Assembly (NCBI GenBank): GCA_021852245.1
Contig: JAJZNY010000138.1
Location: 1 to 10,057, forward strand
Direction of reading: 5' to 3'
DNA length: 10,057 bases
Source of the DNA: Planctomycetota bacterium
GTDB taxonomy: Bacteria > Planctomycetota > Phycisphaerae > WQYP01
The notes under the pieces are model-generated. The model was not told where the DNA came from, did no database searches, and saw nothing but the letters and a program-made list of their open reading frames with translations. The position numbers and the translations under genes are program-made. This document shows positions 1 to 6,332 of the stretch, one piece after another. Numbering within the stretch: position 1 is the first letter of the stretch; each line of letters begins with the position of its first letter.

Positions 1-202
1 GCAAACAATGCCCGCGTCAAGTGTGGCGTGGTGTAAAAATTCCGGACGGATTTTATTATGGGGCCTGAACTGCATCCAAACCGCGAATCCAGATGACTCC
101 AAAACCAGATTCTGGTGTAACGCGATTCTCACCAACCCAGCCCGGTACGTCCCTGTGCCGTAATACCAACATCGCAACCGGCTCATTGCAGCCGAATCGC
201 GC
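1..202. other. Non-coding left flank
   Basis: No convincing gene is visible here: short open frames lack both ribosome binding sites and recognisable protein features. The only local structure I see is a 13-base palindrome at 104-116 (ACCAGA, central T, TCTGGT). It lies about 90 bases upstream of the -35 of the first PEP-CTERM gene and could be an operator, but a single copy is weak evidence. Confidence 0.5.
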
Positions 203-231
203 TTGCATTGACTGCAGAAATGGTTTATACT
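203..231 (+). promoter_or_regulatory. Sigma70-type promoter of first PEP-CTERM gene
   Basis: A -35 box TTGCAT (203-208) and a -10 box TATACT (226-231) are separated by exactly 17 bases. The -10 matches the TATAAT consensus at five of six positions and the -35 at four of six. Transcription would start near 238, giving a leader of about 155 bases before the ATG at 394. The second PEP-CTERM gene has the same layout. Confidence 0.65.
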
Positions 232-265
232 ACGGATGGAAGTAGAAGAGGGTAGTGGAATATCT

Positions 266-299
266 CGCCTTTGGGGGGCGATCCCTGCCGCCTTTTTTT
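266..299 (+). promoter_or_regulatory. Possible attenuator-like element in the leader
   Basis: The tetramer GGCG at 277-280 can pair with upstream CGCC at 266-269 or with downstream CGCC at 289-292. The second pairing is followed directly by seven T residues (293-299), resembling a very short intrinsic terminator. The two pairings exclude each other, as in an attenuator. The stems are only four base pairs, so chance is a real alternative. Support comes from a hairpin plus T7 at a comparable place in the leader of the paralogue. Confidence 0.3.
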
Positions 300-380
300 A
301 CGGGGATTTTCTCTGGACACCGCCGATGCGTACCGTGCGTGGTCGGTTTGAGTGTTTCCCAGGTTGTTTCTTTTTCTGTG

Positions 381-386
381 GGAGGG
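381..386 (+). promoter_or_regulatory. Shine-Dalgarno fixing the start at 394
   Basis: GGAGGG lies seven bases upstream of the ATG at 394. It rules in this start over the in-frame ATG at 352, which would put 14 extra residues before a perfectly normal signal peptide. The paralogue has GGGAGG at 1583-1588, eight bases before its ATG. Confidence 0.8.
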
Positions 387-393
387 CTTCTTT

Positions 394-502
394 ATGAAGT
401 CAGTCATCTTTTCCAAGGCCATGGTTCTGGCCGCACCGCTCGCCATGCTGGTCGCCGCACAGGCAGCAAATGCGAATCTCATTTTGAATGGCGATTTCTC
501 GG
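394..502 (+). repeat. 5-prime repeat block shared with 1597-1705
   Basis: Bases 394-502 and 1597-1705 match at 107 of 109 positions. The two differences (C441/T1644 and G474/A1677) are both synonymous third positions. The block covers the start codon, signal peptide and the NLILNGDFS opening of the mature protein. Similarity ends abruptly at 503/1706. Upstream, the leaders show only patchy similarity, mainly over the last 25 or so bases before the ATG. Confidence 0.95.
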
Positions 503-1077
503 CCAACGCCTCGAGCTATACGGTGTCTCCGGGGCAGGACGGAAGGTCGGGCATCAATCCTGCGAGCCCGACCGATTGGACGGGCGGTTCCAACGCGGGT
601 ATCAACGGTTCCGATGTCGGCTGGACCTCGGGCAGCAAAACGCCGAACGGTCCAGCCAGCGTCACTGGGGTTACCGACTTTGCCTTCATATCCTTCAACG
701 ATTCCCTCCGCCAGACTTTCGCCGTCACTCCGGGGGCAACGTACACGGTCACCTATCTGGACGCCTCGAGATCGGGGTCGAACCCCATTCCGACGCTCGA
801 CGCGTATGTCTTTGACGGGGCTGTCACCAAGGTTTCAGGCTCCACCCAGCTGGCCTTGAATTCAACAACGCCTTCCACCTCCGGCTTCAATACGGAAACG
901 TTCAATTTCACAGCCGGTACCTCCACGACCGACACGCTTTACTTCACGGTTACCGGTACCACCAACACTGCCGACTTCACGGATGTCTCAGTCGTCGCCA
1001 CGCCGGAACCGGCCGCGATGGGCTTGCTTGGTGTCGGAGCGGTGGGCCTGCTTCTGGTCCGTCGCCGCAAGGCCTAA
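394..1077 (+). CDS. Secreted PEP-CTERM sorting-domain protein (paralogue 1)
   Basis: This 227-residue protein is predicted to be exported and handled by an exosortase, ending at the cell surface or in extracellular matrix. The start at 394 has GGAGGG at 381-386, seven bases upstream; an in-frame ATG at 352 lacks such a site. Residues 1-27 form a signal peptide (K2, hydrophobic core, AQAANA). The mature part opens with NLILNGDFS, as in galactose-binding-like beta-sandwich (DUF642-like) exported proteins, and has SLRQTFAVTPGATYTVTY around 104-121. The tail has P204-E205-P206, a hydrophobic helix (about 207-222) and R223-R225 K226, the classic PEP-CTERM architecture. There are no cysteines, and Ser, Thr, Gly and Asn are abundant. 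It is flanked by its own promoter and terminator, so it is probably monocistronic. Its ends are nearly identical to the gene at 1597, its middle is not. The ligand or structural role is unknown, and no exosortase lies in the window. Confidence 0.88.
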   Translation: MKSVIFSKAMVLAAPLAMLVAAQAANANLILNGDFSANASSYTVSPGQDGRSGINPASPTDWTGGSNAGINGSDVGWTSGSKTPNGPASVTGVTDFAFISFNDSLRQTFAVTPGATYTVTYLDASRSGSNPIPTLDAYVFDGAVTKVSGSTQLALNSTTPSTSGFNTETFNFTAGTSTTDTLYFTVTGTTNTADFTDVSVVATPEPAAMGLLGVGAVGLLLVRRRKA

Positions 1078-1148
1078 GTGCAACTTAACTAAATTTGAGC
1101 CTGAATGTTGGCGGCCGGGAAAATAATAATTTCTCGGCCGCCTTTTTT
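970..1148 (+). repeat. 3-prime repeat block shared with 2257-2435
   Basis: Bases 970-1148 and 2257-2435 align without gaps with six differences in 179. The block spans the PEP-CTERM tail, the stop codon, the short 3-prime untranslated stretch and the whole terminator. Two of the four coding differences change residues. Conservation continues through non-coding sequence, so protein constraint alone does not explain it. Confidence 0.95.
1110..1148 (+). terminator. Intrinsic terminator of first PEP-CTERM gene
   Basis: A 13-pair stem (1110-1122 with 1130-1142, including one G-U pair and an uninterrupted GC-rich 8-pair base) encloses a 7-base loop and is followed by T6 at 1143-1148. It starts 32 bases after the stop codon. 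An almost identical terminator follows the paralogue at 2397. Confidence 0.93.
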
Positions 1149-1409
1149 ATCGTCACATACCCGTCGGGCACGGGTCCGTGAATAGGTACGTACGCGCACC
1201 GGCCATCATTCACCATCAAAAAATAGATCACCGTCCGCGACCGTTTGTTGGGGTAATTGCAGAGCGGGGTAACCGCACGGCCAGCCCATGCCCCCACCAT
1301 TATCATCCGTGCCCCCCGCCGCCTCCCGCAAAATCTCCACGAATTTTCGGGTTTTCCTCATATCTCCAGGCGCCGTTCATTTGCCGCCAACCAAAATCAT
1401 AAAAAAAAC
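1149..1409. other. Intergenic spacer between the two PEP-CTERM genes
   Basis: No supported gene. A small hairpin (ACCCGT 1159-1164 with ACGGGT 1170-1175) lies ten bases past the terminator, and the segment at 1303-1330 is C-rich. An A-rich run at about 1393-1408 directly precedes the -35 of the next promoter and could act as an UP-like element, which is inference only. Confidence 0.5.
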
Positions 1410-1438
1410 TTGCGTCGCCAATAGAGATGGCGTATAAT
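1410..1438 (+). promoter_or_regulatory. Sigma70-type promoter of second PEP-CTERM gene
   Basis: TTGCGT (1410-1415), a 17-base spacer, then a perfect TATAAT (1433-1438). An A-rich tract precedes the -35. The predicted start near 1445 leaves a leader of about 150 bases, close to that of the first paralogue. It looks stronger than the first promoter because of the consensus -10. Confidence 0.75.
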
Positions 1439-1495
1439 ACGTACTAGTCGGCAGGCGCGGAGCGAGAATAACGCCCATACGAACACTCTGTTCCT

Positions 1496-1521
1496 ACCTT
1501 GCCAAGGTGTATAGTTTTTTT
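1496..1521 (+). promoter_or_regulatory. Leader hairpin plus T7 tract
   Basis: The palindrome ACCTTG-C-CAAGGT (1496-1508) can fold as a five-pair hairpin with a three-base loop, and T7 follows at 1515-1521 after six bases. It sits between the promoter and the Shine-Dalgarno. The spacing to the T tract is longer than in a standard terminator, so it may instead be an RNA-stability or protein-binding element. The leader of the paralogue has a hairpin plus T7 in the equivalent region. Confidence 0.35.
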
Positions 1522-1582
1522 CCAGAAGCCGCCGCAGTGCGCAGTGCCCTGCCGGTTTTCGTCTCTCTGGTACGGTTTTTTT

Positions 1583-1588
1583 GGGAGG
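1583..1588 (+). promoter_or_regulatory. Shine-Dalgarno fixing the start at 1597
   Basis: GGGAGG lies eight bases before the ATG at 1597. The open frame runs further upstream, to an ATG at 1507 inside the leader hairpin, but that would add 30 residues in front of a normal signal peptide and has no ribosome binding site. Confidence 0.8.
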
Positions 1589-1596
1589 TCTTCATT

Positions 1597-2364
1597 ATGA
1601 AGTCAGTCATCTTTTCCAAGGCCATGGTTCTGGCCGCACCGCTTGCCATGCTGGTCGCCGCACAGGCAGCAAATGCAAATCTCATTTTGAATGGCGATTT
1701 CTCGGACAACGCGTCGGCCTATAATTCGAACTACGGCTACGACAATACTGGCCAAACGGGCAACACGAATCCGACCAACCCAACAGACTGGACGCTCGGG
1801 ACGGGGGGCGCCACAGGCATCAATGGTACCGACACCAAAATCGGCTCCACCGCTAACGTGTTCGGGCCAGCGCATCCGACGGAACTGAACGGCGTGATGG
1901 GTATGATCGCTGATTACGCCTTCGGCCAAAATGGCGGCAGCCTTGAGCAAACCTTCAGCGTAACCGCAGGCACAACCTATGAGATCACCTACGATGCCGC
2001 AGCCCGCAACCAAACCACCAGCGTTGGCACCAGCGCCGCTCCTGCCGGCATCATCGCCACCGTGACAGACCCAAATTCAACTGTTATTTACAAGCAAACG
2101 AGCAATTTCACCAACGATACGCAATTCTATTCCAACGACAACGCCGGTGGAACATACTTCACCACGAACGTTGGTAATGGACTTGACTTCACGGCACTTA
2201 CGACCGGCCTCGCAACCCTGACGTTGGCGGATTACGGTTCGACCAGCGATCATAGCGCCGATTTCACGGATGTCTCAGTCGTCGCCACGCCGGAACCGGC
2301 CGCGATGGGCTTGTTTGGTGTTGGAGCGTTGGGCCTGCTTCTGGTCCGTCGCCGCAAGGCCTAA
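1597..2364 (+). CDS. Secreted PEP-CTERM sorting-domain protein (paralogue 2)
   Basis: A 255-residue exported protein with the same first 36 residues as the gene at 394, including the signal peptide and NLILNGDFS. The tail is the same as well, ADFTDVSVVATPEP (P232-E233-P234), a hydrophobic helix and R251-R253 K254, with only two substitutions in it (L to F and V to L). Between these ends the sequence is diverged and 28 residues longer, but landmarks remain alignable: NPTDWT near 61-66, GINGTD near 74-79, and SLEQTFSVTAGTTYEITYDAAAR near 115-137. That points to the same beta-sandwich fold with fast-changing loops. It is rich in Asn, Thr, Gly and Ser and has no cysteine, which fits a surface-exposed protein. 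It has its own promoter and terminator. The exosortase recognition role of the tail follows from the family; the specific function is unknown. Confidence 0.88.
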   Translation: MKSVIFSKAMVLAAPLAMLVAAQAANANLILNGDFSDNASAYNSNYGYDNTGQTGNTNPTNPTDWTLGTGGATGINGTDTKIGSTANVFGPAHPTELNGVMGMIADYAFGQNGGSLEQTFSVTAGTTYEITYDAAARNQTTSVGTSAAPAGIIATVTDPNSTVIYKQTSNFTNDTQFYSNDNAGGTYFTTNVGNGLDFTALTTGLATLTLADYGSTSDHSADFTDVSVVATPEPAAMGLFGVGALGLLLVRRRKA

Positions 2365-2396
2365 GTGCAACTTAAATAAATTTGAGCCTGAATGTT

Positions 2397-2437
2397 GGCG
2401 GCCGGGAAAATAACAATTTCTCGGCCGCCTTTTTTTT
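2397..2437 (+). terminator. Intrinsic terminator of second PEP-CTERM gene
   Basis: The same 13-pair stem as at 1110 (left arm 2397-2409, right arm 2417-2429) is followed by T8 at 2430-2437. The only change in the hairpin relative to the first copy is in the loop (C2414 for T1127); the stem is unchanged. Confidence 0.93.
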
Positions 2438-2538
2438 GATGGCCGGAGCAGGCTCGCCGCCGTCACCCCAAGCCGCCCCGCGGCGATACCGTCATACCGG
2501 CCTCGCAACCCGCTTGCTACCGCATAATCGGGGTTCCG

Positions 2539-2567
2539 TTTCCACTACGCCACAATGCGCATAAAAT
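2539..2567 (+). promoter_or_regulatory. Candidate promoter of the ferredoxin-like gene
   Basis: TTTCCA (2539-2544), 17 bases, then TAAAAT (2562-2567). The predicted transcription start near 2574 falls just inside the longest open frame. If this promoter is real, translation probably begins at the in-frame ATG at 2583 or 2595, or the message is leaderless. Confidence 0.4.
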
Positions 2568-2570
2568 GTT

Positions 2571-3533
2571 ATGATGACCAAGATGGAAAGCGATATGCAG
2601 GATAACCCCGAGAACGTTGATTCCGCCGAGTCGCAAAGGTCAGAACCCGTGGCGGCAGATTTAGGGGATGACCCGTTGAATCAGCGCCTGATGTATGTTA
2701 ATGCCATGCGTCATCACCCGCCCGATCTGGAAGAAATCGAATCGCATGACGGTTCCTCAGGGGGTGATGCTCCGGCCGCGGAGGATCATCAGCTTAAGGC
2801 CGGGGAATCCGCGAGTTCACCGAAACCGGCCGATCCGTCTTCCGCGGATGATTCTGATCCTTCGCACAGCCGCCGCGGTTTTTTTGCCCGGTGCATCCGG
2901 GATTTGATGGCCCCTGTCGCCAGTTTGATTGAGCGTAAAGTTGAACCGGTTACCCATGCTTTTGGAACCGATCTCCGGGACGATTCATCCGCCATGTACG
3001 ATGATGGGTCGCACTTTGATCAATACGATCCGTATTCCGTACCGGATGTCATCCTGCGACCGCCGGGGGCGTTGCCTGAGGAAGATTTTCTCAAAACCTG
3101 TTCCAAGTGCGGGAAGTGTGTACAGGCGTGTCCGGTCAAATGTATTGTCATCGATTCTGAAGCGCGGATCGGCGACGGTCTTCCGTATATCGTCCCCGCC
3201 CTTTCCGCGTGCGTGGTGTGTGATGAACTCGCCTGTATGAAGGCCTGTCCGTCCGGTGCACTTAAGTTGGTTGACAAAACGCAGATTCGCATGGGCCTTG
3301 CGGTGGTCGATCACGGCGCCTGCCTGCGCTCACATGGCGAGGATTGCCGACTGTGCGTTGAAGCGTGCCCCCTCGGCTCCAGCGCGATCGTCATCAGTGA
3401 GGTCAGCGGGCGGGTGTTGGTGAAAACCAACGGCTGTGTCGGGTGCGGGGGGTGTGAGCATGCCTGCCCGACCGAGCCGGTGGCTGTGAAAATTACGCCG
3501 ATTAAAACCAACGCATTTCCCAACGAAGATTAA
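2571..3533 (+). CDS. Four-cluster 4Fe-4S ferredoxin, MauM/NapG-like
   Basis: This 320-residue protein likely passes electrons through four [4Fe-4S] clusters. The cysteine sets are C177/C180/C183/C187, C214/C217/C222/C226, C251/C259/C262/C266 and C289/C292/C295/C299, each ending in a Cys-Pro typical of bacterial ferredoxin domains. The spacing, including the long C-x7-C in the third set, fits MauM/NapG-type polyferredoxins that feed periplasmic or membrane redox enzymes. Residues 1-99 are an acidic, disordered-looking extension. It is followed by S100-R101-R102-G103-F104-F105, a twin-arginine-like motif, and a weakly hydrophobic stretch (106-121). In NapG that motif is at the N-terminus, so export here is uncertain. 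The start is unsure: 2571 has no Shine-Dalgarno, while the ATG at 2595 has GGAAAG at 2585-2590. No partner (NapH, oxidoreductase) is adjacent, so the electron donor and acceptor are unknown. It is probably monocistronic. Confidence 0.85.
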   Translation: MMTKMESDMQDNPENVDSAESQRSEPVAADLGDDPLNQRLMYVNAMRHHPPDLEEIESHDGSSGGDAPAAEDHQLKAGESASSPKPADPSSADDSDPSHSRRGFFARCIRDLMAPVASLIERKVEPVTHAFGTDLRDDSSAMYDDGSHFDQYDPYSVPDVILRPPGALPEEDFLKTCSKCGKCVQACPVKCIVIDSEARIGDGLPYIVPALSACVVCDELACMKACPSGALKLVDKTQIRMGLAVVDHGACLRSHGEDCRLCVEACPLGSSAIVISEVSGRVLVKTNGCVGCGGCEHACPTEPVAVKITPIKTNAFPNED

Positions 3534-3546
3534 CCGCCCGAACGGG

Positions 3547-3572
3547 GACAACTTCCGACCCTCGGCGTTGTC
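3547..3572. terminator. Hairpin between convergent genes
   Basis: GACAAC (3547-3552) pairs with GTTGTC (3567-3572), and an inner CCGA (3555-3558) pairs with TCGG (3562-3565), making an interrupted stem. It lies in the 58-base gap between the convergent ferredoxin and HD-GYP genes. No T tract follows on either strand, so it is at best a transcript-end or stability hairpin serving both directions. Confidence 0.35.
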
Positions 3573-3591
3573 ACGGCGGAGATCGCTGCAC

Positions 3592-5061
3592 CTATCGCGG
3601 CAGCGGAGCATGGATAAGTCCGTTGATGACGGCGTGCGCCAGAGCCTCGACGCATGCCGGGGCCAGCGCCTCTCCGCTCTGCTGCGAGAGTTGGCTCAAG
3701 GCGTGCTGGGTATTGGATACAGGCTCCGGGCCGCGGAGCAGCCAGTCAAACTGATCCGCCACCGCCAGGATCTGGGCGCCGAGTGGAATCTGATCTGCCG
3801 TGAGCCCGAATGGAAATCCCGTACCGTCGTAGCGTTCATGGTGCGCCTCAACCAGCGGCAGCATCGGGGCAAAGCCCTGGATGCCGGAGAGGATTTTCAG
3901 GCCCAGAATCACATGTTCCTCATATCGTCGGCGATCCACCTGCGAGAGCTGATGCTGATTTTCGAGGATGTCGTTTCCCAATCCCATTTTGCCGATATCG
4001 TGCAGCAGCGATGCGCGGCGAAGCCAGAGTCGCTGATTGGCGGGCAGATGAAGCGTAACGGCCATGACATCGGCGACATCGGCCACGCGCTGACTGTGTC
4101 CGGCCGTCCATGGGCTTTTGGCATCAATAACCTCGGAAAACCCCCTCACGAGGCGGTCAATCTCGGTGTCGTGGATGGCCCCGGCATGCAATTCATCAAA
4201 GTGGCCGACATCATCGACGGCCGTTCCATTTTCCAGGCTGATCCAGAAATCGCTCTCCGACGAGGCGGATAAAAATGCCCGCACCAGATGGGGATCAAAC
4301 CATGTCCCGCTGCGCCGGCAGATTTCCTGCGTTGCCAGCACCGGTCCGCCTGCACCATGAAATACATCCACCACCTGCGCCAGAAGCGCCAGGCGGCTCA
4401 GCAGCGGAATATTTTTGCCGGAGAGTTTCTGCGGCAGTCCGTGGCCATCCCAGTGCTCATCCAGCGATCCGACGGCCTCGCAGACGGCGGCGGGAAACCC
4501 CATTTTTTTCAGGATGTCCCGGCCGCGATGACAGCGGTCTTCAACCACTTCCCGGGCCAATGCGGCACCATGGATACCGATGTGAATGGCGCGCACGAGG
4601 CGGGTTTTAAGCGGAGCATCCGGGCGGGTGTGGGTTAATATAAATTTGAATAACTGAAGCAGACGGTCGCTGTCCACCCGGCGAAAATCCGCCTTGAGCG
4701 CCGTGTCATCCATCTCATAGAGATTGAAGAGACGCGACGCATTGCTGGAGCAGCCGATATCTTTGAGCAGGACGGCGTAGAACAGCTCCGGCCGCTGAGC
4801 TTCCGGCAGATGAACAACATCCGCGATCCGCATGGCAATCCATGTCGCACGCCGACTGTGGCCGGCCGGAAGGCCCTCGGTCATATCCATGGCTGCGCTC
4901 AGGGCGGCCATGAGTTCCGCCCGCGTGAGGCGCTCGGGCTCCGGCCCCATCGGAACGACCGTACTGCGCACCATTGGGTTGATGGAGATTACACCCATAC
5001 CCTTTCCATTCTCTCCGCCATCAATTCTTCTGTCGTCGGAATATCCGCCGCCCGCCGACAT
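3592..5061 (-). CDS. Tandem HD / HD-GYP domain protein, probable c-di-GMP phosphodiesterase
   Basis: A 489-residue soluble protein. The C-terminal half (about 300-445) is a canonical HD-GYP domain: H322 in AGHSQRVA, LLHDIGK with H354-D355, H407-H408-E409 and YDGTGFP (411-417, the GYP site written GFP). This family binds two or three metal ions and hydrolyses cyclic-di-GMP. The N-terminal half (about 50-240) is a second, degenerate copy. It keeps AGHS (H68) and DEHWDGHGLP (201-210), but the HD pair is K100-D101 in LLKDIGCSSNAS, so it probably does not catalyse and may regulate or dimerise. No membrane segment or named sensor domain is visible. The start is not certain: no strong Shine-Dalgarno precedes 5061, and the ATG at 4996-4998 (residue 22) is an alternative. 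The gene follows holA by 98 bases and could be cotranscribed. The substrate (c-di-GMP rather than another cyclic dinucleotide) is from family knowledge. Confidence 0.88.
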   Translation of the reverse strand: MSAGGGYSDDRRIDGGENGKGMGVISINPMVRSTVVPMGPEPERLTRAELMAALSAAMDMTEGLPAGHSRRATWIAMRIADVVHLPEAQRPELFYAVLLKDIGCSSNASRLFNLYEMDDTALKADFRRVDSDRLLQLFKFILTHTRPDAPLKTRLVRAIHIGIHGAALAREVVEDRCHRGRDILKKMGFPAAVCEAVGSLDEHWDGHGLPQKLSGKNIPLLSRLALLAQVVDVFHGAGGPVLATQEICRRSGTWFDPHLVRAFLSASSESDFWISLENGTAVDDVGHFDELHAGAIHDTEIDRLVRGFSEVIDAKSPWTAGHSQRVADVADVMAVTLHLPANQRLWLRRASLLHDIGKMGLGNDILENQHQLSQVDRRRYEEHVILGLKILSGIQGFAPMLPLVEAHHERYDGTGFPFGLTADQIPLGAQILAVADQFDWLLRGPEPVSNTQHALSQLSQQSGEALAPACVEALAHAVINGLIHAPLPR

Positions 5062-5159
5062 CTTTAAGAGCGGTCAAAGAGGCATATCGGCATGAATAAA
5101 AGTCGATTTCGAGGCGAAAGGGGGGTGGGCGATAACCTGCTCGAGGATTGGAGCACCAA

Positions 5160-6218
5160 TTATCCGACACGGCGCCCCGTTGCCGGTGCCGCTGGAAGCG
5201 GGCCAATGGCCGATAATTTGACGATAAACGCCTCCATATTCCGAATGGAATCGCCGACGCTGGTCTTTGCCGCCAGATCCACGGCGAGTAATTCACCCAT
5301 CGCCCGATGCACGCCGGAGAGTCCCCAGCGCCGCGCCAGTGCGAGCGTTTTCGTAGCCCGCGCCGGCGGAAACAGCTTCAGTTCACGGATGATCTGCGCG
5401 TCGGGCATCCGGCGATCCAGCAGCTCCCGGGATGCCGCCACACGCCCCAGCCAGTGATAAATTGCCCCGACGATGGTGTAGGCCGCACGGGCATCAAGCT
5501 GTATCAATTCCGCGTGGCGAAGCAGGGCGCCGGCGGTGTCGCCATCGGCCAGCGCGTCGATAAAATCCCACACCTTCTGCTCATGCTGAAACCCCACCAT
5601 TTCATCCACCATCTCAGCGCTGATGGAGGGTTTATCCGCCGCGTATAACGCCAACTTCGCGAGTTCCGAATCGAGTCGGGCCAGATCCGGCCCCACGAGT
5701 TCCGACAGGCGCCCGACCGCTGCGCCATCCATTTTTTTCTGATAATACTCCCACGCCCGGCGGGTGATCCACGGGGGAATATCGCCGGCTTTCGGTTCCG
5801 CCGCGGAGAGAATCGCTCCGTCCGATTCCAAAAATTTATGCAGACGCGTTGTCTTGAGCCATGTGTCGCATATCAGCACCAGAACGCTTTGCGCATGCGG
5901 TTTTTGCGCATAGGCCAGTATCAGATCACGTGCATTGCCGCCGCCCGATCCTTCCTCATCCTCCCGATCGCCGCCGGTCTTAAAGAGCCAGTCCGCCGGT
6001 TCCACCACGACCAGTTTTTTCGGATCGAACATTCCGGTCGTCCGGCATTCATCCAGCAGACTCGCCGGCGCCGTGCCCGGCTCGATTCGCACCAGTCCGA
6101 AGCGGCTCTCTCCGAGAACCTGTCGCGAGACGGAATCCATATATTGCCGCCGGGTAAAGATATCCGGGCCGTCAATCACCATCACGGGGCGAATTTTGAT
6201 CTCATGTGAAATGGGCAT
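5160..6218 (-). CDS. holA: DNA polymerase III subunit delta
   Basis: The delta subunit is the clamp-loader component that opens the sliding beta clamp during replication. The 352-residue length matches the family (343 in E. coli). The N-terminal part (about 10-145) has the Rossmann-like pattern without a Walker A motif expected for delta: VMVIDGPD at the start, KKLVVVEPADWL (67-78) and SVLVLICDTWLKTTRL (111-126). The middle carries the most diagnostic stretch, LVGPDLARLDSELAKLALYA (174-193), then VWDFIDALADGD (216-227). The C-terminal helical domain (about 240-340) has LGRVAASRELL and LARRWGL. Residues 80-96 form a Gly/Glu/Asp-rich insert (GGDREDEEGSGGGNA) that looks like a flexible loop. An AGGT-type Shine-Dalgarno lies six bases upstream of the ATG. 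The 114-base gap to the gene before it gives no clear promoter. A planctomycete delta is divergent, but the motif set makes this call firm. Confidence 0.87.
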   Translation of the reverse strand: MPISHEIKIRPVMVIDGPDIFTRRQYMDSVSRQVLGESRFGLVRIEPGTAPASLLDECRTTGMFDPKKLVVVEPADWLFKTGGDREDEEGSGGGNARDLILAYAQKPHAQSVLVLICDTWLKTTRLHKFLESDGAILSAAEPKAGDIPPWITRRAWEYYQKKMDGAAVGRLSELVGPDLARLDSELAKLALYAADKPSISAEMVDEMVGFQHEQKVWDFIDALADGDTAGALLRHAELIQLDARAAYTIVGAIYHWLGRVAASRELLDRRMPDAQIIRELKLFPPARATKTLALARRWGLSGVHRAMGELLAVDLAAKTSVGDSIRNMEAFIVKLSAIGPLPAAPATGRRVG

Positions 6219-6332
6219 CCGTTACCTGCTTATCATATTTCCATGCCTTGGTCCATTTTTAATACTTTCAAGCCCATCCGGAGCCGGGGATATCCGATTG
6301 GCCTTCGTAGCCGCACTCTCATCAGCCGCCCC

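Noticed and set aside
181..210. Sigma54-type promoter, as used by some PEP-CTERM genes controlled by PrsK/PrsR
   Set aside because: TTGCA occurs at 184-188 and 203-207, but for 203-207 the GG expected 12 bases upstream is missing; a sigma70-type arrangement fits better.
255..859. Overlapping open frames on the plus strand across the first PEP-CTERM gene
   Set aside because: They overlap the well-supported gene at 394 in other frames, are Arg/Ser/Pro-rich, and lack ribosome binding sites and domains.
1159..1200. Hairpin ACCCGT/ACGGGT and the TACGTACG palindrome after the first terminator as a mobile-element end or REP element
   Set aside because: Short, single-copy, without target duplications or a second copy after the second terminator.
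394..2435. Diversity-generating retroelement acting on the variable middles
   Set aside because: No reverse transcriptase, template repeat or adenine-biased substitution is visible, and the middles differ by insertions as well as substitutions.
3568..4638. Plus-strand open frames opposite the HD-GYP gene
   Set aside because: They lie antisense to a gene with intact catalytic motifs and show no recognisable protein features.
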